A DNA stretch of 21,930 nucleotides from Clostridia bacterium (lineage in GTDB: Bacteria; Bacillota_A; Clostridia; Christensenellales; Aristaeellaceae): positions 1-21,930 of the forward strand of contig JAFUPT010000063.1 in NCBI GenBank assembly GCA_017481065.1. The letters are read 5' to 3'. Each line of letters starts with the position of its first letter. Positions within the stretch are counted from its first letter, which is position 1. A program made the translations under genes and the position numbers. Of the stretch, positions 6,358 to 14,103 are shown piece by piece. Below the pieces are notes generated by a model. The model did not search any database. It had not been told where the DNA came from and saw only the letters and a list, made by a program, of their open reading frames with translations.

Positions 6358-7485
6358 TCAGGCCGATTTCCGAACTTCCTTTACCTTGCCGGAATCCCCA
6401 TCCTCGCTCCTGGTGTTGAACAGGTGGATCACGCCATCCTTGTTCATCTTGTTGATCACTGCCAGCGTAATGGGCAGTCCAAACAGGCCCACGCCGCCCA
6501 TCAGCGAACTGCCGATCACCATGGACATGATGGTTACCAGCGGATGCAGCCCCACCTGCTTGCCCACAATCTTGGGCTCCACAATGTTGCGCACCACCGT
6601 GATCACGATGTAGAGCAGCGCGAGGCCGATGCCGTTGGTGGTATTGCCAATCAGGAAGCTGATGATCGTCCAGGGAATCAGCACGCCGCCGCAGCCCACC
6701 ACCGGCAGGATATCAAATATGGCAATCAGGCCGGCGATCAGGAAGGGATTCCGAAAGCCGATGATCAAAAATCCCACGCTCAGCTCCGAGAAGGTGATCA
6801 GCAGGATCAGGCCGTAGGAAACCACAAACTGGCGGATCGTCGCGCCAGACTGAAGCACGGCCTTGTGAGCAAGGTCGCTGCCGCGGCTGGAAAGCTGCTG
6901 GTAGATAAAGCCGGTGATCTTGTCCCAGTCAAAGAGCATGAAGAGCGTCGAAACGATGCAGATAATCACGCTGATCAGCACAGAGGGCAGTGAAAAGGCA
7001 AAGTTGCCCGCCATGCCCAGCATCCGCGTGGAAAGGGATGTGATGTCCGAACCCAAGTGGTTCAGCAGCTCGTCCACCGAAAAATCCACCTCTATGTTCA
7101 GCTCCATCAGCCATCCCGTGATCCATTCGCCCAGCTCCCTGAGGGCAGGCATCAGCGTCTGGCTCCACAGGCCCGGAAGCGAAATCAGGAAATTGGTAGC
7201 AACATCCAATATGCGGTTAAACAATATAATGCCCAGCAAGGCAATCAGCAGGTAAAACAGCACCGTGATCACCAGGCCCGTGGGCTTGCGCGGCATCCTC
7301 AGCCGCGTATTAAAAAACCGGAGCAGCGGCCGCAGGATTGCCGCGCAAACCGCCGCAATCACAAAGGGCATCAGCGCCGACAGCGCATAACGAATCACCA
7401 CCACAACAATCGTGGCGATCACAACGAAATATGCAAGGTTGATCAAAAATCGCTTCCTGCGGGCTACAACATCCATTTCGCTCAT
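6358..7485 (-). CDS. AI-2E family / YtvI-type membrane protein
   Basis: The 375-aa protein is strongly hydrophobic, with about eight predicted membrane helices (pairs near residues 15-60 and 68-90, then 160-185 and a dense block from about 215 to 345) and a soluble stretch near 100-150. This layout, and the motifs IFDILPVVGCGGVLIPW and VEPKIVGKQVGLHP, are typical of the AI-2E transporter family, which includes YtvI, a membrane protein made during sporulation. Transport substrate is unknown. The ATG at 7485 follows AGGAGA by 6 nt and has its own promoter upstream. A second member of the family is encoded at 17605-18738. AI-2 transport should not be assumed from the family name. Confidence 0.88.
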   Translation of the reverse strand: MSEMDVVARRKRFLINLAYFVVIATIVVVVIRYALSALMPFVIAAVCAAILRPLLRFFNTRLRMPRKPTGLVITVLFYLLIALLGIILFNRILDVATNFLISLPGLWSQTLMPALRELGEWITGWLMELNIEVDFSVDELLNHLGSDITSLSTRMLGMAGNFAFSLPSVLISVIICIVSTLFMLFDWDKITGFIYQQLSSRGSDLAHKAVLQSGATIRQFVVSYGLILLITFSELSVGFLIIGFRNPFLIAGLIAIFDILPVVGCGGVLIPWTIISFLIGNTTNGIGLALLYIVITVVRNIVEPKIVGKQVGLHPLVTIMSMVIGSSLMGGVGLFGLPITLAVINKMNKDGVIHLFNTRSEDGDSGKVKEVRKSA

Positions 7486-7574
7486 ATGTATCTCCTAAAT
7501 CCTGAAAAAGCACCACTTTTCGCATCAAGTCAATGGAAACCGGCCGAAACTTCAGCCAAAGTTCCCCTATACCA

Positions 7575-7603
7575 ATTATATCACTAAATCGCCAATATGA
7601 AAA
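7575..7603 (-). promoter_or_regulatory. Promoter of the first AI-2E family gene
   Basis: TTTTCA (7598-7603), 17 bp, TATAAT (7575-7580) with an upstream TG making an extended -10. Predicted leader about 85 nt. Confidence 0.65.
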
Positions 7604-7649
7604 GGATTTGCATAAAAAAACTCAGGCGCGCGAAAACTGCTCACATAAC

Positions 7650-7677
7650 AAAAAGGACCAACCTTACGGTTGATCCT
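7650..7677 (-). terminator. Intrinsic terminator beyond the tRNA-Ala remnant
   Basis: On the minus strand AGGATCAACC and GGTTGGTCCT (one G-U pair) enclose GTAA and are followed by TTTTTG. It follows the CCA of the decayed tRNA copy just as the terminator at 7781-7812 follows the intact tRNA. Confidence 0.8.
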
Positions 7678-7678
7678 G

Positions 7679-7779
7679 ATGGTGGAGCATATGAGACTCG
7701 ATTCTCGCCTGCGGGCTCGGTCAGGGCAGGCTCTGCGGTCCACTGGACCGCATTCACTCCCTGCCCTTCGAGTCCCATA
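7679..7779 (-). pseudogene. Decayed tRNA-Ala 3'-end copy with internal hairpin and inverted T-arm fragment
   Basis: Positions 7679-7701 repeat the 3' end of the intact tRNA-Ala (7814-7836) with one mismatch, including the encoded CCA, but the remainder of the tRNA is missing. In its place stands a long hairpin: GGGCAGG (7724-7730) pairs with CCTGCCC (7760-7766), and within it TGCGGTCC (7734-7741) pairs with GGACCGCA (7745-7752). Directly next to it, 7767-7779 is an inverted 13-bp copy of the tRNA T arm (TTCGAGTCCCATA; tRNA 7825-7837 in the other direction). It cannot fold as a working tRNA. It may be a degraded second tRNA gene, or a scar of an element that entered the tRNA 3' end. Confidence 0.6.
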
Positions 7780-7780
7780 G

Positions 7781-7812
7781 ATAAAGAAAGAACCAAGCAA
7801 ATGCTTGGTTCT
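7781..7812 (-). terminator. Intrinsic terminator after tRNA-Ala
   Basis: A perfect 10-bp stem AGAACCAAGC / GCTTGGTTCT with loop ATTT is followed by TTCTTTATC on the minus strand, 2 nt after the tRNA's CCA. Confidence 0.88.
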
Positions 7813-7814
7813 TA

Positions 7815-7891
7815 TGGTGGAGCATATGGGACTCGAACCCATGACCTCTACACTGCCAGTGTAGCGCTCTAGCCAACTGAGCTAATGCCCC
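7815..7891 (-). tRNA. tRNA-Ala (anticodon GGC)
   Basis: A 77-nt tRNA with encoded CCA. Acceptor GGGGCAT pairs with ATGCTCC and contains the G3-U70 pair that identifies alanine tRNAs. The anticodon stem CTACA/TGTAG holds CTGGCAG, anticodon GGC. The T loop TTCGAGT is standard. It has its own strong promoter and terminator. Confidence 0.97.
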
Positions 7892-7913
7892 ATGTTCGCT
7901 CGGAACAGATATT

Positions 7914-7942
7914 ATTATAGCACAACAGGCATGGTTTGTAAA
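7914..7942 (-). promoter_or_regulatory. Promoter of tRNA-Ala
   Basis: TTTACA (7937-7942), 17 bp, TATAAT (7914-7919) with an extended TGC. The start would be about 15 nt before the mature tRNA 5' end. Confidence 0.85.
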
Positions 7943-7973
7943 GCCCTTTTTTCCATTTTCCGCAAAAAAATTG

Positions 7974-8004
7974 AAAAAGCGAGGCTTCGAAACCGAAGCC
8001 TCGC
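7974..8004 (-). terminator. Intrinsic terminator of the ABC transporter operon
   Basis: An 11-bp perfect stem GCGAGGCTTCG / CGAAGCCTCGC with loop GTTT, followed by TTTTTC on the minus strand, 12 nt past the stop of the last gene. Confidence 0.93.
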
Positions 8005-8016
8005 CATAGGATACTC

Positions 8017-9240
8017 TTACTTGGCCTTCTTGCTCTTCATGGAACGCAGTCCATGCAGAACCAGTGCCAGGGCAATAACGCCGTAGGAGATGAACACGCG
8101 GAAGTATTCACCGATCTGCGCATCGCCGAAGAGGGCCTTGCCCGCCTCGGGAGCAACGATGAACAGCGTGTGAAACAGGATGCAGCCGAGGATGGCCTGG
8201 GCGTTGGTTGCGCGCACGATGGAAGCGCCGCCAACCAGGATGGCTGCGCCGGCATAGAGGCCGACCTGCTCATGTGCGCCGTAGGTCTGGAACACGCCGA
8301 AGTTCTGCACGAAGATCAGCTGGCCCCAGGCTGCGAGCACGGTGGAAATGGTGATGGCGATCAGGCGGACGCGGTCCACATTGATGCCGGAAGCGTTGGC
8401 AACGGTCCTGTTCTGGCCGACTGCGCGGAACTGCTGGCCCAGGCGGGTGCGCATGATGGCAACATTGAACAGGCACAGCAGGGCGATCACGAAGAAGGTG
8501 ACCATCGGGATGCGGATGGTGTTGAAGATGCCGTTGATTACCGGGATGTGGTATACGGCAACAGCCGCCACGGTGGCAACGATGGTTGCGATGGTCTTTT
8601 TCTTATGGTTCGTCTTTTTCAGCAGCAGCGCCAGCATGCTGAACACCACAACCAGCGCGGCGCAGAGATACAGGGCGCTGGTGAAATCCAGGCGCCAGAG
8701 GCCGTCAAGGGCATACTTGATGCCATGGAGCTCGATGGTATTGGCGACGCCGGTGGAACCCTTGATAACCAGGCCATCCGTCTTGAGCGGGATCAGGTTG
8801 CCGAAGATGAACAGGAACAGCAGCTGGTAGAGACCATTGGCAAAGTAGCCGAGGATCATACCACCGATCATTTCCTGGCCCTTCATCTTGTTCAGCAGCT
8901 TGCCGATCAGGAATCCGAATACAGCAGCGATCGGCACGGTCATCAGCGCAGCAACCAGGAAGCCGCCAATGCCCGGAATCTGCCACTCCGTAACCCACAG
9001 CGCGGAAATCTGGGCGGCCATGGCGCCGATGGTGATGGCGAAGTTAATGCCCATGCCCGCTACGATCGGAATGATCAGCGCGAGTACGAGGAAGGCATTG
9101 CGGGTCAGTCTACCGAAGAGCTCATAGGCCACATAGGACAGGGACTGTCCGGAGTAGGCAAGGCAGACGATGCACAGTGCAACGAACAGAATCGTTACAG
9201 CATTCTCGCGAATGATGGAGCGGATATCTTTCTTATGCAC
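8017..9240 (-). CDS. ABC transporter permease 2 (BPD_transp_2 / nucleoside-sugar type)
   Basis: The 407-aa protein has the hydrophobic pattern of branched-chain amino acid / ribose / nucleoside-type permeases (BPD_transp_2), with a first helix at about residues 15-37, conserved AGMGINFAITIGAMAAQ near the start of the core and GQNRTVANASGINVDRVR before the last helices. The segment LYAGAAILVGGASI is typical. The start is a GTG at 9240: GGAGGTGA lies 5 nt upstream, and the start overlaps the stop of permease 1 by 8 nt (GTGCATAA). An in-frame ATG at 9270 has no ribosome site and would lengthen the overlap, so it is rejected. It is the last gene of the operon and ends with a strong terminator. 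It forms the membrane pore together with permease 1. Confidence 0.9.
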   Translation of the reverse strand: MHKKDIRSIIRENAVTILFVALCIVCLAYSGQSLSYVAYELFGRLTRNAFLVLALIIPIVAGMGINFAITIGAMAAQISALWVTEWQIPGIGGFLVAALMTVPIAAVFGFLIGKLLNKMKGQEMIGGMILGYFANGLYQLLFLFIFGNLIPLKTDGLVIKGSTGVANTIELHGIKYALDGLWRLDFTSALYLCAALVVVFSMLALLLKKTNHKKKTIATIVATVAAVAVYHIPVINGIFNTIRIPMVTFFVIALLCLFNVAIMRTRLGQQFRAVGQNRTVANASGINVDRVRLIAITISTVLAAWGQLIFVQNFGVFQTYGAHEQVGLYAGAAILVGGASIVRATNAQAILGCILFHTLFIVAPEAGKALFGDAQIGEYFRVFISYGVIALALVLHGLRSMKSKKAK

Positions 9241-11107
9241 GAGAGTCACCTCCAGACTTGGTGAGCGCATAGAGAATGATGCCGTTGGAAATCAGAATGC
9301 GCATGGTTTCAGAGATCGTGGACTGGGGAACCAGCGCATTTGCGACCGGCATACCCAGGGTAAGCACGCCCTGGAACAGGAAGGTACCAATGATAACATG
9401 GCTGATCTTGCAGCGGGAGGTGCTCGCGCCGCCGATCAGGATTGCGGAAGCCGCTACGAAGCCCATCTGGCGGGGCGCGGCGTAGAGCTGCATGAAGCCG
9501 TAGCTCTGGGAATATACCAGGATGCCCAGCGCGCCCAGCATGGTGGAAAGCACGGTACCGATGGTGCGCATCTTGTCCACATTGGTGCCGGTAGCCTCGG
9601 CAAAGCGCTGGTTGGTGCCGACCGCGCGCATGGCCACGCCCGTCTTGGAGCGGGTGAACAGCCATACCAGGAAGCAGCACAGGATCATGAACAGCAGCAA
9701 GCCGGTGGGAACGGTGAAGCCGCCGATCTTGAATGCCAGGAAGTCGTCCAGCAGGTGACCGAAACTGGAATCCATGGAAAGGGTGTTGCGCAGGCCGGTA
9801 CCAAGGGGCCATCTCAGCTCCAGGGAATAGAAGGGCAGTACCAGCCAGGCGATACACATCAGGGATACGATGGAATAACCAACGTAAGTGGTAACGGACA
9901 TCTCGCTGCCCTTCAGGCGGTTGAGCAGCTTGGCATAGAGCCAGCCGGCGATGGCTGCGAAGGCCATACCCACAACGCTGGAGAAGATGAATGCCCACCA
10001 GCCGGAGAACTGGTACTCGATGGCCATCAGGCCGCCGATCAGGCCGCATACGATGCCGATCGGGAGACCCAGGTTCAGGCCGATGCCGCTCTGGATGCCC
10101 GGCACCATGGCCAGCACCAGGATGGCGTTCATACCCAGGCGAACCAAGGTGTTGCTCATCAGGCCAGTCAGGGGCAGGTCGCAAACCAGGGCAATAATGC
10201 ACAGCAGGATGAAGAAGAAGCCGATGATCAGGCGCGGAATGCCCAGCGCCTTCACGATCTGGGTGTAGAAGAGCACGATCAGGGCCAGCACCACCAGGCC
10301 GACGCCCACGTAAATCAGGTCGTCGCCGTAGCGGGTCACGCTGGACATCAGGCCGCCTGCAGCCTCTGCACCGCCGCGGGATGCGTAGCGGTCGTAGCGG
10401 GATGCGAAATCATCCTTCGGCTGGGCAACGATCTCATAGATGGTGCCCTTGAGGGTGTTGACGGCATCCTCGTCCAGCGCCTCGTAGAGCTTCATCAGCT
10501 CGGCGCCGACGGCCACGTACTTCTCGTCCGCAGCAGCCATCAGTTCGTTCATCTTTTCGGTGGCAACGAAGCCGGAGAGGTCCACTGCGGGCTCTTCCGC
10601 CATCATTGCGGCGTCGAGGTCGGCCTCGGACATGTTGGAGGTGTCCTCAGCAACTTCTTCCTCTTCGATTGCGCCGGATGCTTCCATCTCAGCGATGTAG
10701 GCTTCCTGGGCGATTGCCAGCTCATTGTAGTAAGCAAGGAGCGCGGCGTTCAGCTCGGACAGTGCAGCATCGATGCCGGTGGTATCGGCGCTTGCATAGT
10801 CCAGCATGTTTGCGGAGGAGTTGGCGCGCGCCTCTTCCTCTGCCTTGGCAACGGCGTCGCGGATGGCGGACATTCCGCCGCCGGCTGCCTTTACCTCTGC
10901 GCGGGCCTTATCGGCCGCGATCTTCACATAGGATTCAACGGCGCCTTCACCGGTGGCAACCAGAACCGCACGATCACGCATGGCTGCGAGATAGGCAGCG
11001 CCGCTTGCACCGCCGCGCTGGCTCATGCCAACGACGCCCATGATGATCAACACAAGCGCAAGAACGAGAATCGCCGCGGATGCGATGACCTTTACGCCCT
11101 TCTTCAT
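9233..11107 (-). CDS. ABC transporter permease 1 with a large N-terminal extracytoplasmic domain
   Basis: The 624-aa protein is far longer than usual for BPD_transp_2 permeases (about 320-400 aa). Residues 7-28 are a first membrane helix. Residues about 30-262 are hydrophilic, rich in Ala and Glu, mostly helical in character with likely coiled-coil stretches (65-95, 110-145, 183-212) and an acidic linker (147-173). A second helix follows at 264-284, and the permease core (GMNAILVLAMVPG, LGLPIGIVCGLIGG, GTNQRFAEATGTNVDKMR, SAILIGGAST) fills the rest. With this topology the insert lies outside the membrane. Its job is unknown; contact with the binding protein is plausible. The ATG at 11107 overlaps the stop of the ATPase gene (ATGA) and follows GGGAGG. 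Confidence 0.9.
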   Translation of the reverse strand: MKKGVKVIASAAILVLALVLIIMGVVGMSQRGGASGAAYLAAMRDRAVLVATGEGAVESYVKIAADKARAEVKAAGGGMSAIRDAVAKAEEEARANSSANMLDYASADTTGIDAALSELNAALLAYYNELAIAQEAYIAEMEASGAIEEEEVAEDTSNMSEADLDAAMMAEEPAVDLSGFVATEKMNELMAAADEKYVAVGAELMKLYEALDEDAVNTLKGTIYEIVAQPKDDFASRYDRYASRGGAEAAGGLMSSVTRYGDDLIYVGVGLVVLALIVLFYTQIVKALGIPRLIIGFFFILLCIIALVCDLPLTGLMSNTLVRLGMNAILVLAMVPGIQSGIGLNLGLPIGIVCGLIGGLMAIEYQFSGWWAFIFSSVVGMAFAAIAGWLYAKLLNRLKGSEMSVTTYVGYSIVSLMCIAWLVLPFYSLELRWPLGTGLRNTLSMDSSFGHLLDDFLAFKIGGFTVPTGLLLFMILCCFLVWLFTRSKTGVAMRAVGTNQRFAEATGTNVDKMRTIGTVLSTMLGALGILVYSQSYGFMQLYAAPRQMGFVAASAILIGGASTSRCKISHVIIGTFLFQGVLTLGMPVANALVPQSTISETMRILISNGIILYALTKSGGDSRA

Positions 11108-12807
11108 TCAGCAACGCCTCCCTTCTTCTCGGGTTTGATGCCGGACATCGCCAGACCGAAGTCTGCGGCGCTGTCGTTGGCCTTGAGTACGTCTACAACC
11201 TTGCCCTCAGATACAACCGCGATGCGGCTGCAGATGGAGCGCAGCTCCATCAGCTCGGAGGAAACCATGACGATGGTCATGCCCTGTTCCTCATTGAGCT
11301 TTACCAGGGTTTCCAGAACCAGCTTCTTGGCGCCGATATCGATGCCGCGGGTGGGCTCGGAAACAAAGAGCAGCTTGGGGTTCATCAGCAGGGCGCGAGC
11401 GATGCACACCTTCTGCTGGTTGCCGCCGGACAGGGTGCCGGTGTGCTGCAGGGCGGAGGTACAGCGGATGTCCAGACCCTTGATCATATCGTTGGCGGTC
11501 TCACGAATCTTGCCGGAATCGCGCAGGGTGAAGAAGCCGTACTTCTTCAGGTATTCGCCCTTGATCTGCATGGCATTATACACCATGTTATCCTCGATGG
11601 ACTGGTCCAGCAGCAGGCCTACGCCGCGGCGGTCCTCGGAAACCATGGCCATGCCGCTCTGCAGTGCCTTGCGGGGATCGCCCAGCTCATGCTTCTGGCC
11701 GAAGAACTCCACCTCGCCGCTGGCGGGATAGAGGCCCATGAGGCCGTTGGGAATGCCGATCTTGCCCTGGCCGGCCAGGCCGCCGATACCAAAGATTTCG
11801 CCTTCGTATACCTTCAGGTCCACGCCCTTCACTTCTTCACCGGGCATGGCAACCTTCAGGTTCTTAACTTCAAGAGCAACATTGGCAGAATGGGTCTTGC
11901 CCACATGGGCAGCGTCCACAATGCTCACGCCCTCGCGGCCAACCATCAGCTCGGCCAGCACGGATGCGTTCAGTTCGCTCTTCTGGTAGCCCCTGGTGAT
12001 TCGGCCACCGCTGATCTTTTCAGCCAGCTTGCCGTCGCCCAGGGTGGAAGAAGTGCCATCGGCCAGGTTGATCTGGCCATCGCGCAGGGTAGCAACCAGC
12101 TTACCGTCGCGCAGCACGGTAACTGCATCAGAGGCTTCGATAACTTCATCCAGGCGGTGGGTGATGAAGATAATCGCAATGCCGCTTGCAGCAATCTGCT
12201 TCATAACCTTGATGAGCTGGTCTGCCTCGGACTCGGTGAGTACTGCGGTGGGCTCATCAAATACCAGCAGCTTGATGCCTTTTTTATCAATTTCGCGGGC
12301 GATCTCGATAAACTGCATGTAGCCGACGGGCATGCCCTGCACCAGCGCATACTCATCAATGCCCATGCCAACGCTGTCGAGCGCCTTGCGGGCGTCCGCC
12401 GCCATGGCCTTCATGTCCAGATTCTCCAGGCTCTTGCCGAAGATCTTGGAAGCGATGGTAGGCGTGGTAATTTCACGATTGAGTTTGATATTTTCAGTGA
12501 TGGTAAAACCCGGCAGCAGCATGAATTCCTGGTGAACCATGCCGATACCCTTATCCATGGCGTCGTGGGGAGACTTGATATGCGTCTCCTCGCCATCGAG
12601 GGAAACCTTGCCCTCAAAGCCGCCGGTCGAATGGATTACCGGCATACCGAAAAGAACGTTCATCAACGTCGATTTGCCTGCACCGTTTTCACCGAGCAGA
12701 GCGTGGATTTCACCGGGGCGTACGGAAAGGGAAACATCGCTCAGAACGGTGTTTTCGCCGTAACGCTTGGTGATGTTCTGCATTTGCAGCACGTATTCTG
12801 CGCCCAA
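11104..12807 (-). CDS. ABC transporter double ATP-binding protein (RbsA/nucleoside type)
   Basis: Two nucleotide-binding domains in one chain. Domain 1 has Walker A GENGAGKST (residues 39-47) and Walker B LLVFDEPT, but its signature is degenerate (MPVGYMQ instead of LSGGQ). Domain 2 has a degenerate Walker A (GLAGQGKI, no Ser/Thr), a good signature LSGGNQQ (about 459-465) and Walker B LLFVSEPT. Thus one composite ATP site (A1 with signature 2) looks active and the other not, as in RbsA-type ATPases. A stretch of about 35 residues (about 243-277) is inserted near the end of domain 1. Start choice: an ATG at 12828 is in frame but poorly preceded, while AGGAGG at 12816-12821 sits 8 nt before a TTG at 12807, so TTG is preferred (567 aa). 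It energises the two permeases. Confidence 0.92.
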   Translation of the reverse strand: MGAEYVLQMQNITKRYGENTVLSDVSLSVRPGEIHALLGENGAGKSTLMNVLFGMPVIHSTGGFEGKVSLDGEETHIKSPHDAMDKGIGMVHQEFMLLPGFTITENIKLNREITTPTIASKIFGKSLENLDMKAMAADARKALDSVGMGIDEYALVQGMPVGYMQFIEIAREIDKKGIKLLVFDEPTAVLTESEADQLIKVMKQIAASGIAIIFITHRLDEVIEASDAVTVLRDGKLVATLRDGQINLADGTSSTLGDGKLAEKISGGRITRGYQKSELNASVLAELMVGREGVSIVDAAHVGKTHSANVALEVKNLKVAMPGEEVKGVDLKVYEGEIFGIGGLAGQGKIGIPNGLMGLYPASGEVEFFGQKHELGDPRKALQSGMAMVSEDRRGVGLLLDQSIEDNMVYNAMQIKGEYLKKYGFFTLRDSGKIRETANDMIKGLDIRCTSALQHTGTLSGGNQQKVCIARALLMNPKLLFVSEPTRGIDIGAKKLVLETLVKLNEEQGMTIVMVSSELMELRSICSRIAVVSEGKVVDVLKANDSAADFGLAMSGIKPEKKGGVAE

Positions 12808-12815
12808 ATTTCTTA

Positions 12816-12821
12816 CCTCCT
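12816..12821 (-). promoter_or_regulatory. Ribosome binding site that favours a TTG start
   Basis: AGGAGG lies 8 nt before TTG (12807) and inside the open frame that begins at ATG 12828, so the upstream ATG would place this strong site within the coding region. Confidence 0.6.
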
Positions 12822-12871
12822 CATGCATAGGGGACCCTTCCCCTTCGAAAATAAATTGCCCCCCATGTCAT

Positions 12872-12907
12872 GGAAACAGGCTCGCCCGCAATGGGCGAGC
12901 CGTTTCC
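12872..12907 (-). other. Intercistronic hairpin between binding protein and ATPase genes
   Basis: GGAAAC and GGCTCGCCC pair with GGGCGAGCC and GTTTCC (one bulged A), a 15-bp stem with loop of 5. There is no U-run, so it is not a full terminator. In such operons a hairpin here usually protects the 3' end of the binding-protein message and lets it outnumber the membrane parts. Confidence 0.8.
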
Positions 12908-12969
12908 GAATGGCTTGTGCCTCAGAAAAGCTCAATTCAGAGTTCTCTTATGGGCATACCGTCATCCGC

Positions 12970-14103
12970 TTACAGGTAGTCTGCGAAGTCTACGGGAGCA
13001 AGCAGGATGGTGTAGTAGTTGTCGTAGGTCACGCCAGCAGCGTCGGTGTAGTTGGCAATAACTGCGCCGTCGATCTTGGCATTCAGCAGCTCAGCCAGGG
13101 CGGCTGCATCGTTCTTGGAGGTGATTTCGCCATTGATGTAGCCAGCAGCGTACTCAACGCCAACTTCGATCATGGTCATAGCAACAGGGGATGCCCAGGT
13201 GCTGTAACGGCCAACTGCATCGTGCTCCTGCAGGGCGGCTGCGATTGCCTTCAGAGCGGCTTCATCATCGCCCAGACCCAGCTCGAGGCCGAGGGTTGCG
13301 GGGAATGCATGATAGTGAGACGGGCAGAAGGGCTGCGGATAGTAGGCGTTGGGCTGGTCCAGAATAGCAGTCTGCAGGGAAGGCTGCATGCCGCAGTTGG
13401 TGGTGAAGAAGGCTACCTTCTTGCCAGCGTAGGTTTCCATCTGACGCGGAACGTCTTCCAGGATGAACTGCTGGGAAGCGGAGGGGCCTGCTTCTGCGGT
13501 CGGGTCGGGAGCGGTTACGTCAACCAGCTCGATGCCCAGAGCTTCGGCATTTGCCTTGAGCAGCTCATGACGGCCAACGATCAGCTCCATGGCCATGTGG
13601 CGGGGGAAGGAGTAGTGAATGAACACTTCGATGCCCCACTCGGCGCACTTTTCCATGATGGTGTCGCCCTGAGCGACTTCATCAGCGTACATTACGATGT
13701 CAGAAGCGGCAGAGATAACGCCCGGGTCTTCCTGGGGAGTGCCAGCGATGAAGAGGATGTCGTCACGGCCGAGCTCTTCCTTGATCTTGGTGAAGCCGGC
13801 GGTTGCGCCCGGAACTGCCTGGCACATTACGATAGCCTTGACTTCCGGATCGGAAGCGAAAGCAACCAGCTTGGAAATGGTGGTTTCCATCTCAGCCATG
13901 AAGCTGTCCGGATAGGTGTCGGTGATGATGTGTTCTGCGCCCCAGGTCTCAACGGCCTTTTCGGCTGCGCGGAATTCCTCTTCACCCTGGGTAACGGTAC
14001 CGGTCAGGATAGCAACCTTCCAGTTTGCAGCTTCGGCGGAAGCTACGGTAGCGATGCCCAGAACCATGATGATGGCCAGGACGAGGCTAAGCATTTTCTT
14101 CAT
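12970..14103 (-). CDS. DUF3798 protein, putative secreted substrate-binding protein of the ABC system
   Basis: The 377-aa product begins with a Sec signal peptide (basic MKK, hydrophobic 5-18, likely cut after ASA at residue 23). The mature part matches what I recognise as DUF3798: WKVAILTGTVTQGEEEFRAAE, then TDTYPDSFMAE, AIVMCQAVPGATAG, FIAGTPQEDPGVISAASD and FHYxFPRHM-like segments, suggesting a two-lobed binding-protein fold. It is the first gene of the operon with an ATPase and two permeases, which supports a role in capturing the substrate. There is no lipobox cysteine, unlike most binding proteins of Gram-positive cells. AGGAGG stands 8 nt before the ATG. Ligand unknown; the permease family points to a sugar, nucleoside or similar small molecule, but this is inference. 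Confidence 0.82.
   Translation of the reverse strand: MKKMLSLVLAIIMVLGIATVASAEAANWKVAILTGTVTQGEEEFRAAEKAVETWGAEHIITDTYPDSFMAEMETTISKLVAFASDPEVKAIVMCQAVPGATAGFTKIKEELGRDDILFIAGTPQEDPGVISAASDIVMYADEVAQGDTIMEKCAEWGIEVFIHYSFPRHMAMELIVGRHELLKANAEALGIELVDVTAPDPTAEAGPSASQQFILEDVPRQMETYAGKKVAFFTTNCGMQPSLQTAILDQPNAYYPQPFCPSHYHAFPATLGLELGLGDDEAALKAIAAALQEHDAVGRYSTWASPVAMTMIEVGVEYAAGYINGEITSKNDAAALAELLNAKIDGAVIANYTDAAGVTYDNYYTILLAPVDFADYL

Noticed and set aside
7576..7842. 88-codon frame on the minus strand with a repeated SSxICSTIR pattern
   Set aside because: It is translation of the tRNA-Ala 3' end and its decayed copy plus two terminators; the repeat in the protein reflects the tRNA repeat.
9170..11731. 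853-codon open frame on the plus strand
   Set aside because: It lies antisense to permease 1 and the ATPase, which have clear family motifs and ribosome sites; the composition (His, Gln, Asp rich) is typical of a complementary-strand shadow in GC-rich coding DNA.
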